From assembly GCF_010093535.1 (NCBI RefSeq), contig NW_022985180.1, forward strand, positions 1,057,260 to 1,121,259: DNA of 64,000 bases, written 5' to 3'. A model generated the notes under the pieces. That model did no database searches, had not been told where the DNA came from, and saw only the letters and a program-made list of their open reading frames with translations. The translations under genes were made by a program, and so were the position numbers. This stretch comes from Lindgomyces ingoldianus. Taxonomy: Eukaryota > Ascomycota > Dothideomycetes > Pleosporales > Lindgomycetaceae. This document shows positions 37,239 through 47,196 of this stretch, one piece after another. The stretch's first letter is position 1. Every line of letters starts with the position of its first letter.

Positions 37239-38606
37239 TTAGTCCCATGCCATAACTGCATCTTCGACGATGGGCCGGATAACCTTACGTCCTGCATCAG
37301 ACTCGTGCCTCCATACCATCTGCCTCCGTCCAAGCTCATGAGCTCTATGCCATGGCTGGAGCCCTAGGCTCTTTTCATTTTCTAGAGCCTCATAAACGAC
37401 CCGGAAAAGTGAATCAGCCTGAGCTTGGCCAATTCTGACATCGTCTCTTACGACGAGCACAATTTCTCTGATCTTCTTCTTCTCTCCATTTTTGCGCGTC
37501 TTGTATTTATTCAGCGAGATGCTGATATCGACACTAATCTCCGCTGTCCAGGCAGCATGAATAGCAAACCAGTCGAAGAGTTCCTTAAACTCCGTCTTCA
37601 CTATCTGCGCATCCATGGAGTATGGGACGGATGCAAAGCCAAGGCTTACAGTTGGAGTGTTCGGTGAAGGGGTGTCGACGAGGTCGCCCTTCCAATCTCG
37701 TCGCAATAGGTCCCGGAGGCCGAGATGGTCGAGATCTTTCTTAGCGTCGCTGAGCCTGTCGTCTAGGTCCTCCATGACATCTTCTAGATCTCTTTTCGCC
37801 CAATTGCTCCGCTTCAGAACACGTGCAGATGTTTTAACGTCTTCTTCTGTACTTGCTGAATTCGTTAGTCCACTTGAATCAATGGCTATCGCACTTAGAA
37901 TAAGCTCTAGTAGCTCATGCGGCATGTGGTACTCCTCGGGAAGCTTTTCCAGTTCGTCAAGCATTTGCCGAGCAACAATGGTCGTGCAGCTGGCTGTCTT
38001 CTCGAAAATTCGTGGTTTGGCTTCCGGCCCAGCGCCTCGGTCAATGTGGTGATCGAAGATGCTTAGGATCTTCGCATTTCGCCATTTGCGCAACGGTTTA
38101 GCATGATCGACTAGGACGATGCCTCTAATCTTGCGGCTGAGAGTTTCCGGATCCTCAGGCAGCTCATCAAGTGTTAGGAGATCTTCATGTCCGCTTGTCA
38201 TTTTGGAGTTGTCTAGAGCTAGCTTGTTCTCGGGGCGAAGATCCAGCGCATCTGCAGGTGTCTGTAGTAGGGCAATAGCTTTGATCGGGCTCGATGTGTT
38301 CTGCGTCGAATGTCTGAGATGATAGGCCCAGGCGAGAGCTGCTGTCATGCTGTCGAGATCTCCGCCTTCATTGCCTTGGACTATCGTCCATTCCGACTCC
38401 TTACTCGCTTGCCAATCAACCAAAAACTCTTTCTTGGTGGCACGACTCCATTCACTGAAGTGGCCAACACCTTCTTTGGCAATGCCAATGATATCCTGGC
38501 TAGCAGACGCCTCAAACACGGCCTGCGGATGAGGTTGGGTGGGTGGGATGGCACTCGCCGTGAGAGACGTTAGAAGCGCAAAGGAAAGCGTGTAAAAGGG
38601 CCACAT
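37239..38606 (-). CDS. DHH-family exopolyphosphatase (PPX1-like)
   Basis: Hydrolyses terminal phosphates of polyphosphate, with metal ions bound by Asp/His residues. A signal-like N-terminus (FYTLSFALLTSLTASA) precedes GHFSEWSRATKKEFL and the first DHH motif VQGNEGGDLDSMTAAL. Later motifs are IVLVDHAKPLRKW, SIFDHHIDRGAG (the DHH triad), ASCTTIVARQML and LSAIAIDSSGLTN. The DHHA2 domain is C-terminal (VSLGFASVPYSMDAQ, HRAHELGRRQMVWRH). The ATG at 38606 is chosen because it begins the signal-like segment; an upstream in-frame start at 38750 adds 48 residues without homology. 455 residues, single exon. The secretory signal suggests a vacuolar or extracellular form (inference). Confidence 0.87.
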   Translation of the reverse strand: MWPFYTLSFALLTSLTASAIPPTQPHPQAVFEASASQDIIGIAKEGVGHFSEWSRATKKEFLVDWQASKESEWTIVQGNEGGDLDSMTAALAWAYHLRHSTQNTSSPIKAIALLQTPADALDLRPENKLALDNSKMTSGHEDLLTLDELPEDPETLSRKIRGIVLVDHAKPLRKWRNAKILSIFDHHIDRGAGPEAKPRIFEKTASCTTIVARQMLDELEKLPEEYHMPHELLELILSAIAIDSSGLTNSASTEEDVKTSARVLKRSNWAKRDLEDVMEDLDDRLSDAKKDLDHLGLRDLLRRDWKGDLVDTPSPNTPTVSLGFASVPYSMDAQIVKTEFKELFDWFAIHAAWTAEISVDISISLNKYKTRKNGEKKKIREIVLVVRDDVRIGQAQADSLFRVVYEALENEKSLGLQPWHRAHELGRRQMVWRHESDAGRKVIRPIVEDAVMAWD

Positions 38607-39229
38607 CCCGAATGTTATCAACTTTAATCGGAGGTGAGAGAGGGAATGAGAAAACAACGTTGGAAGATGTAGGAACGAGAAGAATGCGTAAGAGGCGCAC
38701 GTGCCGGCCTTTATCGATAAGCGCCTATGGCTTGGCGGTGTAAAGACCAAAGGTTCCCACCGGTTCTTTTGTCAAAGTCCACTTAACTAATATTCCGATC
38801 TGTACAATTTGCCGAATAGTTAATGTGCCTTGCAAAAGGCGGTTACTGTCAAAATTGCAAGGATAACGGCCTTGAAAAGGTACAGCAGTGCTAAAACAAG
38901 AGACATTAATATGCAACTTAGCAATCCTCTGCGACAAACTGTATTGCTGCTTTCTCTTATATTTCTTTTCAGTCATATCTTGACACTTTATTGTAGTTCT
39001 ATCTTCTAGTTTTGCAGTTTGCTGTTCGTCCAGTTGACCTGTGCGCGTGCCAAGGACGTGGCAGAGTCTAACTATTAGTAGAAATTCTGGCAGTGAGTAG
39101 CTTTTGCAAGGCACAATAACTCCTCATCAGCATTACGACCTTCCCCTGGGGTGGGCACACATTACGTCTCAATGCGATTAAATATTATGGAATTATATAT
39201 CGCCAAGTTCTTCGACTTTTGCCCTAACT
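38607..39229. other. intergenic
   Basis: About 620 bp, moderately AT-rich in the middle (38,760-39,010). No recognised gene; contains the exopolyphosphatase promoter. Confidence 0.35.
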
Positions 39230-41236
39230 CTACGCTCGGCACAGTCGGCCATTCTGCGTCGGGATGCCGCCGAACTTCACTCCGTCCTGAACAACCCACT
39301 CCTCGCTTCCCACGCCATGGTGCACATAGAACAACCCCGTCGGATCCCATTTCTTCTTGATGCTTAGCAATCTGGGATAGTTTGCGCCCCAGAAAGCCTT
39401 CTGGAAATTCGGCTCATTGATTTCAGCCTCATTGCCGTACGTCCCACCGTTTGGACTCACATCCCGAAGCGGGCCTAGCATATCGTTCGTCAAGGCCCGG
39501 CCAGCAGCACCGAGCTGGTCGTCTGATGTTGTCGGCATTCCTATGGCAATGATCATACTGGCTTCGTTACGGAACGCCGGGTTCACCGAATTTAGGATCT
39601 TCGGCTGGGTGGCTGGTGCTTGGTGGTAGATGTTGAGACCAACGCCCTTGCCAACTGCTGTCTTAATGGCCGCGAGCGTCTTCTCTCGGATGGTAGCGTT
39701 GTTCCAGTTCTCCGCGGGTAGAATCCTGTTCCCAGGCAGGCTTTCTGCAGCACCGACGTGCTGGTCTAGTGGGGCGAATGTTGCGTTAAACGCAGATAAG
39801 AAAGAGGGGTGGTAGGTTGTGTTGATTGTGTACGGAATATTTAGCGCAGTAAGGTTAGCTAAGAAAGGAGCAACGAGCTTATTGTACTCCACAACAGTCA
39901 TGTTAGGTGCAAAAAAGGGTGCCATGCTGAAGGTCATGACTCCTGTAATGTTAGACAAGAAGAAGTAAGAGTATGTCTTTGCAGCATTCCATGCAGGAAA
40001 CGAGTCCCAGAGCGCGGCGAAGCCTTTCCAGAAAGTCGCCTCAGGGACAGAACTATCACGAGACGCAGCGAAGCTGAAGATCGAGGTTGTTACGGGGATT
40101 TTGGGATGTGCTTTGAGTACAGCAGAGGTAATGATTCCAAAGGTACCACCACCACCACCGAGCATTGCCCAGTAAAGGTCCGAGTTAACACTTGGAGTCG
40201 CCGTCACAAACCGTCCGCTGGCAGTAACAACTTCAAGAGCAACGACTTGGTCCGCCCCCATTCCGAAGAGCTGCATGACAGGACTATGCCCTCCGCCTGT
40301 AATGTATCCGCCAGCCACACCAACCGTTGGACAAATACCAGCAACCGTGGTAACGCCGTTCTTATCTGCCGCCTTGTATAGCTCATTGGCCTGGACTCCA
40401 GCGCCAACCTTGAAAGCGGCCCCCTTGTAATCCGGGCTAATATAGTTCTTTACAAAGGCAATGTCCTTTAGGTTGTGTGTCCAGAGACTCAAGGCGTCCT
40501 TTCCGGTCGAGCGGCCGTTGTAGTCGTGTCCTGTGTTTTTGATAACTAGACGAAGGTTTGAGACACGGGCGAAATTAACTGCGAGTTGAATCTGGGCCAC
40601 GTTGCTAACTTCAACTGAATAGGCAGCGTAACCTCCCTGGGTGCAGCTTTTTAATGCGCTGGCATTGGTTCCGGGCATGCAAGTTTTGCCTTGGTAAATG
40701 GGGAACATGACAGACCCTGGATCAGAGAAGTGCAAGCTTTCAGTGTTCCATTTAGAAGTCACTGAAGCGCATTCGGTGACGTCGTAGTCATCGTATACCG
40801 AGTCCTCATAACAAGGAGAAGCGATGGGAACAATCGGGGACAGAGCGCCACCCAGCAGGAGATCGAAGATGCCCCAAGCTATCCTGGACGGCCAGAGGAG
40901 ATCACCGGGCGCACTTTTGCAGAATCCACTGCGTCGATATTTGGCAACTTCGGGTACGCTGCTGGCATTGGTATCAAAGGCGAAGAGATGCGCATAGTCG
41001 GCAATGTTGGTGTTGTCGCTGGTGTTGAGTATAGCGATTACTTTGTCCGTCAATTGAACCGTCTCAGCGTCGAACAGTTTCACGCCTGCTTTGGTGTCTG
41101 TAGGCGCAACTGTAGCCGCAGCAGGCTCGATAGAGGTAGGCGTAGCAATGGGCTCTTGAGCCTGTGCAACACGAGCAACAAGCGATAGGATGATGGCAGA
41201 TATCAGCATGGCAGTGAACATTTTGTTGGATGCCAT
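39230..41236 (-). CDS. secreted BBE-type FAD oxidase
   Basis: 668 residues, single exon. Signal peptide: FTAMLISAIILSLVARVAQA. After a ~170-residue N-terminal extension, the PCMH-type FAD domain contains RLVIKNTGHDYNGRSTGKD and VTTVAGICPTVGVAGGYIT with GGGHSPV. His237 and Cys302, 65 residues apart, match the two residues that bind flavin covalently in berberine-bridge-enzyme-like oxidases. GGGGGTFGIITSAVLKAHP and the C-terminal BBE motif (FWGANYPRLLSIKKKWDP then GLFYVHHGVGSEEW) are present. Family members oxidise sugars, alkaloids or secondary metabolites; the substrate here cannot be told. Several N-x-S/T sites fit secretion. Confidence 0.9.
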   Translation of the reverse strand: MASNKMFTAMLISAIILSLVARVAQAQEPIATPTSIEPAAATVAPTDTKAGVKLFDAETVQLTDKVIAILNTSDNTNIADYAHLFAFDTNASSVPEVAKYRRSGFCKSAPGDLLWPSRIAWGIFDLLLGGALSPIVPIASPCYEDSVYDDYDVTECASVTSKWNTESLHFSDPGSVMFPIYQGKTCMPGTNASALKSCTQGGYAAYSVEVSNVAQIQLAVNFARVSNLRLVIKNTGHDYNGRSTGKDALSLWTHNLKDIAFVKNYISPDYKGAAFKVGAGVQANELYKAADKNGVTTVAGICPTVGVAGGYITGGGHSPVMQLFGMGADQVVALEVVTASGRFVTATPSVNSDLYWAMLGGGGGTFGIITSAVLKAHPKIPVTTSIFSFAASRDSSVPEATFWKGFAALWDSFPAWNAAKTYSYFFLSNITGVMTFSMAPFFAPNMTVVEYNKLVAPFLANLTALNIPYTINTTYHPSFLSAFNATFAPLDQHVGAAESLPGNRILPAENWNNATIREKTLAAIKTAVGKGVGLNIYHQAPATQPKILNSVNPAFRNEASMIIAIGMPTTSDDQLGAAGRALTNDMLGPLRDVSPNGGTYGNEAEINEPNFQKAFWGANYPRLLSIKKKWDPTGLFYVHHGVGSEEWVVQDGVKFGGIPTQNGRLCRA

Positions 41237-42051
41237 GCGCCCGGAAGAATTCGAACGAAGGGAGAAAAAGAGGGATCCTTTGACGTTTTCACTGCAGGGG
41301 CTGAAGAAGAAGACGGATCAAAGTACAGTGTGCAGCAACACGAGTCTTTATTTTACCGACTGTATGGTTCCCCACATTCCCTTGACAGTGGGACCTACAA
41401 CTTAACCGCCCCACCGCTCCTAATTCGTCCTTCGTTCTCTCGCTTGCGGTAATCTTCCCGAGTTCCTGAATCCTTCTGCGTACCCTGACCGTGTTAGTCG
41501 CTCAATCTCCCGGTGTGCAGCCGCGAGGTGCTGGATTTTATCGTTCGCGAAGTTTTCAAGTTTGTGTGTAATCCAGTCGTATTCTCATGCAAGCGGGTGA
41601 GTGGCTGCCACTAGTGTAAGTAGACAGGCCTGTATGTGTACCACTTTTCTATCTAACCCTGATAGAACTCGCTCATGAAACTCAGAGAAACAATGCGAAC
41701 GATCCCTTATGTTTCGAATCTTCAGGGGACGAAGGAATTGCATTGCGAAATCAAAATATACTCCAGTCAGCACTTTATTTGAGTTGGTTCTCAGCATCAA
41801 ATGAATCCTCCAAGGAATGGACCCATGTTCTGTGTAACAACATATATTGTATTGCATGAATTCAGGAGCCGGAACCACCCGTATTTCACCCTGCAGATAG
41901 ATCCTAACAAATGATATTTCCCAAACCATTTGTTTCCCCGCGGCAGTTAGACTAGGCGGACGTTATAATAAATAAGGGGCTGACCGACTCGTTCCTGACC
42001 AAGTGGCGAAGATCCTAAGTTGGCACCATTTCATCACACCACGAATCCACA
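41237..42051. other. intergenic, divergent upstream region
   Basis: About 815 bp between two divergent genes (BBE oxidase minus, rhodopsin-like protein plus). No gene recognised; it must contain both promoters. Confidence 0.4.
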
Positions 42052-43338
42052 ATGGCGGGCAGTGGGTTGCAACCTGGCATAATCGCAATTATGTGCGTTT
42101 GTCCAGTGATATCGGGATTTGTTATTGGGGCGAGACTTTATCAGAAGCACTCTCATCGGACACTGGCTGGAGGTATGTTAAGTGCTAGCATAATGACCGT
42201 TCCTCGATGGCTAAAATTTTCATCGCTTCTCAGATGACTGGCTCATCTTCGCCGCTTGGCTGCTTTCGGTAGCGTGCACTCCTTTGACGATCCTGTGTAA
42301 GTCGCAGCGGGCGTTACGTTTAACCAAGGATTTGATTTGACATCTGTAGTTACAATTGCCATGTACCAAGGCTATCGCGACGAGGACGTGCCTGGGCAAA
42401 AGATTAATATAACGTACGCGATGAAGGTATGTGCTTGTCCATCCTCGAAAAGAGAACTCCCTTTTGCTGACTGTTTCACTTTCTCGCAGATTCTCTACGC
42501 TATGTCCATCGCCTACAACCCCATCATGGTCGCCATCAAAGCTTCTTTCCTCTGGTCTCTTCAGAAGCTGCGCTCCCCACGAGTCTGGATTCGGCGATCA
42601 CTCTGGGTTATCCAGTGTATTAATCTTGCATATGGCATTGGACATCTCATTGTCACTTCGATTCCCTGCCTCCCCGTAAAGAAGAAGTGGTACCCCCAAA
42701 TACCTGGCAGATGTTACGATGGACGCAAGCACGTCATCGGTACTATCTCGATCGTCCTAATTACTGACGTTATGGTGTTGATTATGCCTACTTGGATCAT
42801 CTACGATATCCAAATGCCGCGCTTGCGCAAACTCATGACCATAGCCTTCCTCTCGCTCGGCTGCATTGTCCTTGTCATCGGTGTGCTCCGTCTCAGGTTC
42901 CTCATGGGGACCTTCAACGGTAGCAACACCTCATACTCGCTCGAACCTTCATATTCATCCATCGAAGCCGCTGTTGCTCTCATTGCGGCCTCAGGTCCCA
43001 CCATCAAATGGATGTTGAGCGCCTGCATTCCGGCACTGCGCACCCCAGAGCAGAAAGCATCAAGCTACAAGCCGAGCTCAGGCAGCAATGCAATCTCGCG
43101 CAGCATCCAGCGGTCCAAGGTCAGAGCGGGTTACGATAGTTACGACGAGCTAGGAACCCGGAAAGGAGATGGCTTTAAAAGTACCGATGAGATCCAGCTG
43201 AAGGATAACTGGGGACGGTGGAGGGGCGGTGATGCGAACAGCGATGATCAGAGGATCACAGGTTCAGATGATGGCATTATGAAGACGGTCTATGTGTCCC
43301 AGACGAGATCGCCAGTCAGGCCAGCGGATGTAGTGTGA
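42052..43338 (+). CDS. fungal rhodopsin-like (SAT4/PTH11-type) integral membrane protein
   Basis: Four exons: 42052-42172, 42234-42296, 42350-42426 and 42490-43338. Introns are GTATGT..TCAG, GTAAGT..GTAG and GTATGT..GCAG; total 369 residues. Exon 2 restores DDWLIFAAWLLSVACTPLTI, a hallmark of this family (DDWxxxxA). Exon 3-4 gives AMKILYAMSIAYNPIMVAIKASFLW with the KxSxLxxLxR-like segment, followed by the typical CxP..KKWYP..GRCYDG loop (two Cys likely paired). Later helices include IGTISIVLITDVMVLIMPTWIIY and LGCIVLVIGVLRLRFL. Seven helices can be counted. The tail is hydrophilic and Ser-rich. Often annotated 'rhodopsin domain-containing protein'; despite the name there is no evidence here of a retinal-binding Lys. 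The last intron (63 bp) is in frame, so a retained form would also be open. Confidence 0.85.
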
Positions 43339-44095
43339 GGGAGTCAGGTTCAATGATTCATCCTTCGTTAGATGCGACATAGCCCATGCGCGAAAGTGGT
43401 CTTGCATGGCCTTCTAAGGGAAATCACGGCATATGGGAGTGATGTGGACTTGCTATATGCAAGTAAGTTGAACATGGGAGGCTTGTTGGGCTGTTTTTAC
43501 TGTTACAGCGTTGGTGAAAATGGCGACACCTATGGTAGAGAAATCCCTTCCTACTAAGCTCCGTGAGTAAGCTCCGCGAGGAAGCTCCGCGAGTACTACT
43601 AGGTCGCGTCACCAATGTGCAACCACCTTCTGCAGGGCGTGCATTTGGTGACATTCACTAGGAATAAAATTTTCCAGCCGACGCGAATTCCCCTGAGCAG
43701 AGCCGGGGGCGACGACACTTTGTCATTCCTTTTAACATATTCGGTCTTTTCTATCGACATCGCGATGTTACTCTAGGTATGTGCACCTTCTACGAGATGT
43801 TTGTATATATGGAGCTTTCCAAGTTCTCCCATCTGCTTTTATTCATCCACCACTGCAACCCACCTTAGTTAAACATTACCAGCCCTATTCCTATGCAGCA
43901 TATTTAACACCATGTTGCGTTTGCAGTAGTCATGCATGGCTCACACAATCGTCACGTGTTGCTAAGATCTGCCCCCTTTTCCTGCATATATATATTGACG
44001 CCTAAGTACACTCATTTGGCAATTAATCTAGGTCCTTATTTGCTAAGCGGAGGTTAGCATATCTATATGGAATTTTTTTTGTATATATGTATGTA
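43339..44095. other. intergenic transition to repeat block
   Basis: 757 bp without a recognised gene. It contains the 13-bp repeat listed separately. Around 43,955-44,030 there is a stretch with a CATATATATA core that resembles sequence at about 55,075-55,140, suggesting a shared promoter-like or LTR-derived fragment. Composition becomes AT-rich towards the end. Confidence 0.4.
43555..43593. repeat. three tandem copies of a 13-bp unit
   Basis: The units are TAAGCTCCGTGAG, TAAGCTCCGCGAG and GAAGCTCCGCGAG, back to back, each differing by one or two bases. Minisatellite-like; no function inferred. Confidence 0.85.
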
Positions 44096-44522
44096 CAGTG
44101 GGCTTGTCAAAAACCGAAATCCAAATTAGGAAATTATGGCTGTCACGTGACGCAAAAAATCGGCTATTCTTTAGACAAAACCAGCGCTAGCGATAGATCG
44201 ATCCGATTCGTGGATCGATCCGAATCCACGCTATCCTGAATCTAGATTAGATCCTTAAATTAATTTATTGTCTTAGCTAAAAATTTACTTCTCTATTAAT
44301 AAAATAACTTTAAAAGTCTTATATAATAAAATTCTATAAATTAAGCTTAACTCTAGTGTCTAAAAATAAAGGTAGTAACATTAGAAACTTTATATAACTA
44401 CTAATGTCTAATAAACTTACTAAAAAAAACAGCTGTTTTTTTAATACTATAATTTTTATAATTATAACTATGCTTTAAAAGTTATTATAAACTTTTAAAA
44501 GCACTTAAAATCTAACTACTGT

Positions 44523-44560
44523 CTGTACGTAAGTACAGCTGCGTCTGTACACGCGTACAG
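44523..44560. repeat. pair of 16-bp hairpin-type palindromes
   Basis: CTGTACGTAAGTACAG (44523-44538) and CTGTACACGCGTACAG (44545-44560) are inverted repeats with CTGTAC/GTACAG arms and 4-base loops, starting 22 bp apart. They retain C and G while the surroundings are AT-rich. Confidence 0.8.
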
Positions 44561-44771
44561 CTGAATTAGGTTGCCTAAAACGTTAACTATCTAGCCTATG
44601 CATTAGAGGCTATGTGTACTTAAAAGCTCTTTTTCTTTATATAAAAAAAAAGGGCAGTACTTAATAATAAAAAAATCTTTACCTACTTACCTCTTAGTAC
44701 ACCTTTTAGGCGTATGTTTATTTAATTAAACCTAGGTTAACTAACACTAATTAGTCTATTAATAGACTATT

Positions 44772-45120
44772 TACTGTGTGTGTAGCTACATAGAGGATAT
44801 TATTCTTAACAGACAGATTTATAAGGATTAATAAAACTGCTACTGTACAAATAGCTTACTCCTACTATGTGCGTAGCTATGCAGAGAGGGCTTAGACAAG
44901 CATTATGCACACCCCTAGATTAACTAATTACATAAAGACAAGATTAGCAACCTGCTGTGTGCGTAGCTATATAAAAAGAGCTTACTGCTAAGCCTTTATG
45001 CGCCCTAGAGCTTCCTGTTAATACAGGCTATGTAACTACTTACCTACTGTGTGCGTAGCTACATAGAGGAGATAATATAGGCTGCATAATTAAAAACTTA
45101 CTGCGTGCGTAGCTACGCAG
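44772..45120. repeat. five interspersed copies of a palindromic GCGTAGCTACGC-type motif
   Basis: Copies near 44772, 44863, 44953, 45045 and 45099 share TACTGTGTGCGTAGCTAC or close variants, followed by a purine-rich TAGAGG/CAGAGA tail. Spacing is ~91, 90, 92 and 54 bp. The last copy contains the perfect palindrome TGCGTAGCTACGCA (45106-45119). Spacers differ, so this is not a simple tandem duplication. Confidence 0.75.
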
Positions 45121-45460
45121 AGAAGGCTTTTTATTAGCAGCCTGCCTTATTAACACTTCTCTTTTTTTTAACAGCTGTATAAACAAGCAACTAGCCCCTG
45201 CCCTAGAGCTAACCTGGTACTCTGCACAACAGCTTGCTTTTTAAAAGCTACTATACAGTTAACTACTACTACTTACCTACTCTCCCCCCCCTCTAGACAA
45301 CTGCTGTATAAACGCAACTAGCTTTTACCCTTACTACCTTGCTATAAAACACTTTATGTATAATAAACTTATAAAGGTAACTTACATATCTAAAATAATA
45401 CTAAAATACTATAACAGTTTATAAATAATCTGTAAAAGCAAAGCTTGCTTAGAGCAATAG

Positions 45461-45610
45461 TTAGCACATTAAGGTAGGTGTAAGGCCGGATGTCCCAGAG
45501 CGGGCCAGTATGGCCTCCCCTGACCTGTTTGGAGGTCACATGACCTGTGCTTTGTATATAAGCATAAACTCTAACAAGCAAGGCTTAGCAGTGATTTGTC
45601 TCTCTTATAA
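45461..45610. other. less degraded fragment, LTR-promoter-like
   Basis: Composition rises to near normal (GCCGGATGTCCCAGAGCGGG..). It includes the palindrome GGTCACATGACC and a TATA-like TTTGTATATAAGC ahead of a CT-rich stretch. It could be the surviving promoter part of an LTR; no second copy was found in the window. Confidence 0.3.
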
Positions 45611-45706
45611 TACACTTCTATCTTTCTTTAAAAGCTTACTTTTAGTGCTATCTGTGCTACCTACTATTCTATCTTTATAGTAGGTTATTTAGGTTAAAGA
45701 ATAGTT

Positions 45707-45995
45707 TATAATAATTTTTATAAATTATTTTATCTTAGGTTACTTAGAACTTATTTAATAAGTCTTTATATTAGCCTTAACTATAACTTAACTTTTTCCT
45801 CTATAGTTACTCTTATTTTTCTAAGTATTTAGTTGCACTTTTTTTTTTAGCTAGCTTAGTAGTTTTCTAATATGCTTTGTATAAGGCCTATAGGTGTTAA
45901 TAGCATTCTTAGGTTCTAAGTCCCCACGCACTTCTATATGCCTCTAAGTGGATTCCCACTGCATTTAGACCTATTGTCTTGCCTACACTGTTATA
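45707..45995 (-). mobile_element. LTR family A, inverted copy, RIP-degraded
   Basis: Reverse complement of the 306-bp LTR at 55853-56158. Shared blocks include AAGTCCCCACGCACTTCTAT, TGCCTCTAAGTGGATTCC and ACCTATTGTCTTGCCTAC. Ends are degraded (TGTTATA instead of TGTTACA). Confidence 0.75.
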
Positions 45996-46100
45996 TAGTT
46001 GTAGCATAATGCTTAGCAAATTAGTATTAGACAGGTAATAGAAATATAATAATAATATTTAACTATAGCATGTAACTAATTACAGCCTATAACTAAGCAT

Positions 46101-46190
46101 AGCTAATACTAATCTCTAACACACTAATATAGCTAATGCTAATCTCTAACATACTAATATAGCTAATGCTATTTCTTAACACACTAAAAT
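46101..46190. repeat. 30-bp tandem repeat, three copies
   Basis: AGCTAATACTAATCTCTAAC, AGCTAATGCTAATCTCTAAC and AGCTAATGCTATTTCTTAAC start at 46101, 46131 and 46161, with the linker ACACTAATAT or a variant between them. Confidence 0.85.
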
Positions 46191-46520
46191 AGCAAAAAAT
46201 ATAAAATAAACATAGCTAACTATAATTTAAATATATTTTATATAACATATACTAAATTAAACTACATATAAATTAATATAAAAGTGTACTTATATTAAGT
46301 ATACATTTTTTTAAAAAAAAATATAAAAAATATATAAACTAATAAAAAATTATAACTAACTAATTAGTATATTTTAAAAATAGATTTTACTTAACTTTAT
46401 ATTTTATAAACTTAAATATATTAAGTATAGTAAGCTATTATGTTTACTAAAAGGTTAACCTTCTAGCTAGCACAGCAAAAGGATATATATAGACAGATAG
46501 CTGTATGCAACACACCCTCT

Positions 46521-46871
46521 TGTAACGGCGCAGGCAAGACAATGGGTCCGAATGCGGTGGGAGTCCACTCAGAGGCATATGGGAGTGCGTGGGGACTCTG
46601 AACCTAGGAATGCCATTAACACCTATAGGCCTTGTACAAAAGGATATTATAAAACTACTAAGCTAGCTACAGGGGCAAGGTGCAACTAAATACATAAGGA
46701 AATAGAGGTACAGCAAGGGGTAAGGCAGAGTTCGGGCTAATATAGGGTCTTTTTAGATAGGTTCTAGGCAACCTAAGATAGATATAATTTATAAAAATTA
46801 AATTAAGGTTAAAGCTAATATAAGAGCCTTCTAGGCTATCTAAAACAGAATAATTTATAAAGATTGTTACA
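46521..46871 (+). mobile_element. LTR family A, direct copy with internal expansion
   Basis: Starts TGTAACGGCGCAGGCAAGAC and ends TGTTACA. About 351 bp because a ~45-bp internal part is duplicated near the right end. The left half is little mutated (GGGTCCGAATGCGGTGGGAG) while the right half is AT-rich. Confidence 0.75.
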
Positions 46872-47196
46872 CTACTCCTCTCTTTATAGACTAATAGTCC
46901 TTATTAGTAGTTATAGTTTAAAGTATTACTATTATGTTCTTTACATCTTTAAACTAAAACTAGTCTAATTTAGCTAGGTGTTCTTACTAAGTATTTCTTT
47001 ACACTACTAGTAGTGTCCTCTAAACTAAACACTTTACATATAGTTATTAATTATAAGAGTAGTAAGTGTAGTTTGTTAATTAAAGCTAATTTAAATAAAA
47101 TAATAAAGTCTTTTTTATAAGTCCTCTTTTCTAGATTATATGCTGTAAAGTAGGCTACTATAGCTTTAAAAAAGTTTGCCTAGGTATGTTTAAAAC

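Noticed and set aside
42427..42489. Treating the 63-bp in-frame segment of the rhodopsin-like gene as coding
   Set aside because: It has strong GTATGT..GCAG borders and inserts 21 residues into a conserved membrane segment; removing it gives a continuous family match.
32341..43338. A secondary-metabolite gene cluster (FAD monooxygenase, BBE oxidase, membrane protein)
   Set aside because: No PKS, NRPS, terpene synthase or DMATS backbone, no cluster-type transcription factor or transporter; a PPX1-like gene interrupts it.
44772..45120. CRISPR-like array from spaced palindromic repeats
   Set aside because: Eukaryotic nuclear DNA, degenerate repeats, ~70-bp spacers and no cas genes; better explained as transposon-associated palindromes.
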